From positions 1 to 64,000 of the forward strand of contig CAMQVY010000009.1 in the NCBI GenBank assembly GCA_947038405.1: a stretch of DNA of 64,000 bases, in the 5' to 3' direction. A model generated the notes under the pieces. It was given only the letters and a program-made list of their open reading frames with translations. It had not been told where the DNA came from and ran no database searches. Source of the DNA: an uncultured Rikenellaceae bacterium (GTDB lineage: Bacteria > Bacteroidota > Bacteroidia > Bacteroidales > Rikenellaceae). Both the position numbers and the translations under genes were made by a program. This document shows, piece after piece, positions 61,694 through 64,000 of this stretch (its first letter is position 1; each line of letters starts with the position of its first letter).

Positions 61694-62767
61694 CTACTTA
61701 ATGTTAGCCTTCTCAAACTCTTGCATACACTCAACCAATGCTTGAACGCTCTCAACTGGAAGTGCATTATAACAAGATGCTCTAAATCCTCCCGCTGAAC
61801 GGTGACCTTTTAGTCCAATCATTCCTCTCTCCTTTGCAAACTCCATGAATGCTCCAGATAGTGACTCAAACTCAGGTTGCATTAAAAAACAGATATTCAT
61901 TAATGAACGATCCTCTTTTGCAGCAGTTCCTACGAATAGTGGATTACGGTCGATCTCATTGTAAAGCAACTCTGCTTTAGCAACATTTCTACGATAAATC
62001 TCAGGAACTCCTCCGATAGATTTCAACCACTTCAATGTCTCTCTAATAACAAAAATAGGGAACACTGGAGGTGTATTGAACATAGAGTCATTAGCGATAT
62101 GATTACGATAATCTACCATAGAAGGTAATTGACGTGAAACTTTTCCTAGAATATCCTCTCTTACGATAATAAATGTAGCTCCTGCAGGACCCATGTTCTT
62201 TTGTGCACCACCATAGATAAGCGCATATTTTGATACATCAACAGGTCTACTAAGGATATCAGAACTCATATCTGCAACCAAATTTACTGGGCTATCAATA
62301 TCTGTATGAAATTCAGTACCGTAAATTGTATTGTTTGTTGTAATGTGTAGGTAGTCTAAATCCGCAGGGATAGTGTAACCCTTAGGGATGTAGTTAAAGT
62401 TTGTATCATCTGAAGATGCAACAACTACTGTCTCTCCAAATAACTTAGCCTCTTTAATAGCTTTTTTTGACCAAACACCTGTATTAATATAACCAGCCTT
62501 TGTCTCAAGAAGATTGTAAGGGATATAGCAAAACTGTGTACTTGCACCACCTCCTAAAAAGATTATTTTATAGTTCTCTGGAACATTAAGCAACTCTCTA
62601 AATAGGCTCTCAGCTTCATTATTTACAGTTTCAAAATCTGATGTACGGTGAGAAATCTCTAGTAATGACAAACCAATACCGTTTAAATCTAATACTGCTT
62701 TAGCTGAATTCTCAATCACCTCTTGAGGTAGAATAGATGGTCCTGCGTTAAAATTATGCTTTTTCAT
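61694..62767 (-). CDS. serC: Phosphoserine aminotransferase
   Basis: PLP-dependent class V aminotransferase converting 3-phosphohydroxypyruvate to phosphoserine, and usable in pyridoxal phosphate synthesis. Opens [20 protein letters not shown], then ISHRTSDFE near 39, [10 protein letters not shown] near 70, [18 protein letters not shown] near 163 and the PLP lysine in [12 protein letters not shown] near 189. Length 357 aa. First gene of the operon. Confidence 0.96.
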   Translation of the reverse strand: MKKHNFNAGPSILPQEVIENSAKAVLDLNGIGLSLLEISHRTSDFETVNNEAESLFRELLNVPENYKIIFLGGGASTQFCYIPYNLLETKAGYINTGVWSKKAIKEAKLFGETVVVASSDDTNFNYIPKGYTIPADLDYLHITTNNTIYGTEFHTDIDSPVNLVADMSSDILSRPVDVSKYALIYGGAQKNMGPAGATFIIVREDILGKVSRQLPSMVDYRNHIANDSMFNTPPVFPIFVIRETLKWLKSIGGVPEIYRRNVAKAELLYNEIDRNPLFVGTAAKEDRSLMNICFLMQPEFESLSGAFMEFAKERGMIGLKGHRSAGGFRASCYNALPVESVQALVECMQEFEKANIK

Positions 62768-62856
62768 TTAACTTCTTTATTTTTTTAATAATTAATAACT
62801 TTTTGATGTAACAAAAATAATAATAATTTCGATATTTTACTACAAATACCACTCAG

Positions 62857-62880
62857 AAAACGTAGTTTTTCAATAAGTTT
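62857..62880 (+). repeat. Possible relic of the composite repeat tail
   Basis: AAAACGTAGTTTTTCAATAA then GTTT resembles the start of the 146-base unit with several changes. Low-complexity AT-rich sequence could match by chance. Confidence 0.25.
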
Positions 62881-63016
62881 TACGAAGAGTTCATTTTATA
62901 AACTTAAATCAACAATTGTAATATATTTTAATAATTAACAACTAGTTTAAATTATTAAAATATCGATATAAATATCTACTGGAAGCATATAACTTTACTC
63001 GCAGTGGGTAGTTAAT

Positions 63017-64000
63017 TTACTTAAACATATAATCAGGTCTTACATCTGTAATTGTAATTTCACCATTGAATCTCTTGTATCTAATAGAACTAAACACCAA
63101 CATTATTCCATCTTTTTTGTAGACCAAAGGAATATCACTCATACCTCGAACTACACTGTCAGCTACTGTTTTATAACTCTTAGTACCAGCATTTGAATAG
63201 ATGGAATCTAATGCGTCAATAACATCTACCCTTATTGTATCACTTACCCCCAAACTTTTTAGCTTAAAGATTTTTAAATAATTACTATCTAGTTTGTAAT
63301 TCTTTTGATAAATCTCCTCGATTGTATTATATCCCTTTACATCTAACTGAGTAAAATGATTATGCAGATATATTGCCCCTTGTTTCTGTTTTTTCTGTAA
63401 AGTTTTTTTATTTTTCTCTACTCTTTCAAAGTGATGATACCCGATATATGGCATATATGTAAAGGCCATATATGCAACTATAATAGATATTGTTAGGTAT
63501 TGAAAACGACCATACCTCTTAGATAATGTAACAACCATCCATAGAGTTAATATCGTTAATGTGATAAGAAGATAGATTCTATTTCCAGTTAACCCATATT
63601 CTGAAATTCGATATAAAGCACTAATCCAAGATAATACGATAGCAGGGATTGAGATATAAGTGAAGTATTTAAAGACCCAGTCAAGAACTTTTTTATCTAA
63701 AACAGTACGACATAATGATACAAATATACCACCAACAATGAAGATTATGGCAGTAGTTGATATTATCCCCTTAGGAAGAGACCATAGTATAGTCACTTTT
63801 GCAAAGTAGAGGTATAACATCACTCCATAAACCAGTACTGATGGAGTTAAGATATAGTTTATTAGTATATCTATTACTCGCCCAGGCTTTAACTCATCAG
63901 CCCTACTTTTATATTCTAAAGTGAGGAAAAATATTGGAATTAATATAAATAAGCAAAAGCCACCAATTAGATCATTTACAATGTGATGTTGAGCCATATC
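63017..64000 (-). CDS. DUF4153-type membrane protein, 5' end missing
   Basis: C-terminal 327 codons of a protein whose frame is open to the window edge. An ATG at 63997 lies in frame but starts inside a membrane segment, and DUF4153 proteins are usually much longer, so the gene probably begins beyond the window. Visible are about seven membrane helices (to about residue 185) followed by a soluble domain of about 140 residues with QLDVKGYNTIEEIYQ and ITITDVRPDYMFK at the end. No function known for the family. Confidence 0.65.
   Translation of the reverse strand, partial: DMAQHHIVNDLIGGFCLFILIPIFFLTLEYKSRADELKPGRVIDILINYILTPSVLVYGVMLYLYFAKVTILWSLPKGIISTTAIIFIVGGIFVSLCRTVLDKKVLDWVFKYFTYISIPAIVLSWISALYRISEYGLTGNRIYLLITLTILTLWMVVTLSKRYGRFQYLTISIIVAYMAFTYMPYIGYHHFERVEKNKKTLQKKQKQGAIYLHNHFTQLDVKGYNTIEEIYQKNYKLDSNYLKIFKLKSLGVSDTIRVDVIDALDSIYSNAGTKSYKTVADSVVRGMSDIPLVYKKDGIMLVFSSIRYKRFNGEITITDVRPDYMFK

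Overview
The window is an AT-rich stretch of a Bacteroidota chromosome, almost certainly order Bacteroidales. The evidence is the promoter style (TAnnTTTG at -7, TTTG about 19 bases upstream in the best cases, almost no Shine-Dalgarno sequences), several family-restricted proteins (DUF5606, the long NusB, the TIGR02757 family, a 64-aa S21), gene orders typical of the order (M23-like/dxr/rseP, nusB/DUF1573/yajC, serC/serA/DUF1015) and many lipoproteins. A GH110 alpha-1,3-galactosidase, a sodium-sugar symporter operon with mutarotase, and a PAPS/sulfotransferase operon suggest an animal-gut inhabitant. The species cannot be named from this.

Layout. 1-4.8 kb: zinc/manganese ABC uptake (binding lipoprotein plus the start of the ATPase), then a nucleotidyltransferase-galM-symporter operon. 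5-9.3 kb: inactive-looking M23 protein, dxr, rseP, tag. 9.5-25 kb: a lipoprotein, typA/aroB (divergent), recO with a HAD-RdgB fusion and a secreted phosphatase, a SlyD-like isomerase with a cysteine-rich tail, gcvP, a CoA-transferase, thrA, DUF5606. 25-33.5 kb: nusB-DUF1573-yajC, a flavoprotein/methyltransferase-like/cobalamin adenosyltransferase operon, DUF2795, TIGR02757, and coaE-folP-lolD. 33.8-35.8 kb: an odd tRNA(CAT) and an isolated nuclease-helicase gene, the most accessory-looking spot. 35.9-47 kb: proS, a low-complexity lipoprotein with a FadL-like barrel, GH110, and a five-gene ECF sigma envelope cluster. 47-52.2 kb: a YgjP-like protease, UbiD, a small structured RNA candidate, a helix-hairpin-helix protein, rpsU, DUF2721. 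52.3-59.1 kb: cysQ, SLC13 permease, cysC, cysD, cysN, sulfotransferase. 59.3-64 kb: serC-serA-DUF1015 and a truncated DUF4153 membrane protein.

Two things stand out. First, 52.3-59.1 kb can import an anion (probably sulfate), make PAPS, transfer its sulfuryl group to an acceptor and recycle the PAP by-product. No reductase is present locally, so the operon looks built for sulfonation rather than cysteine synthesis; it matches the Bacteroides gene set tied to sterol sulfonation. Second, a GC-rich 41-base hairpin repeat occurs ten times in four intergenic regions. The closing base pair of its first hairpin changes in a compensatory way between copies, and in two regions it belongs to a larger composite element that has been tandemly duplicated.
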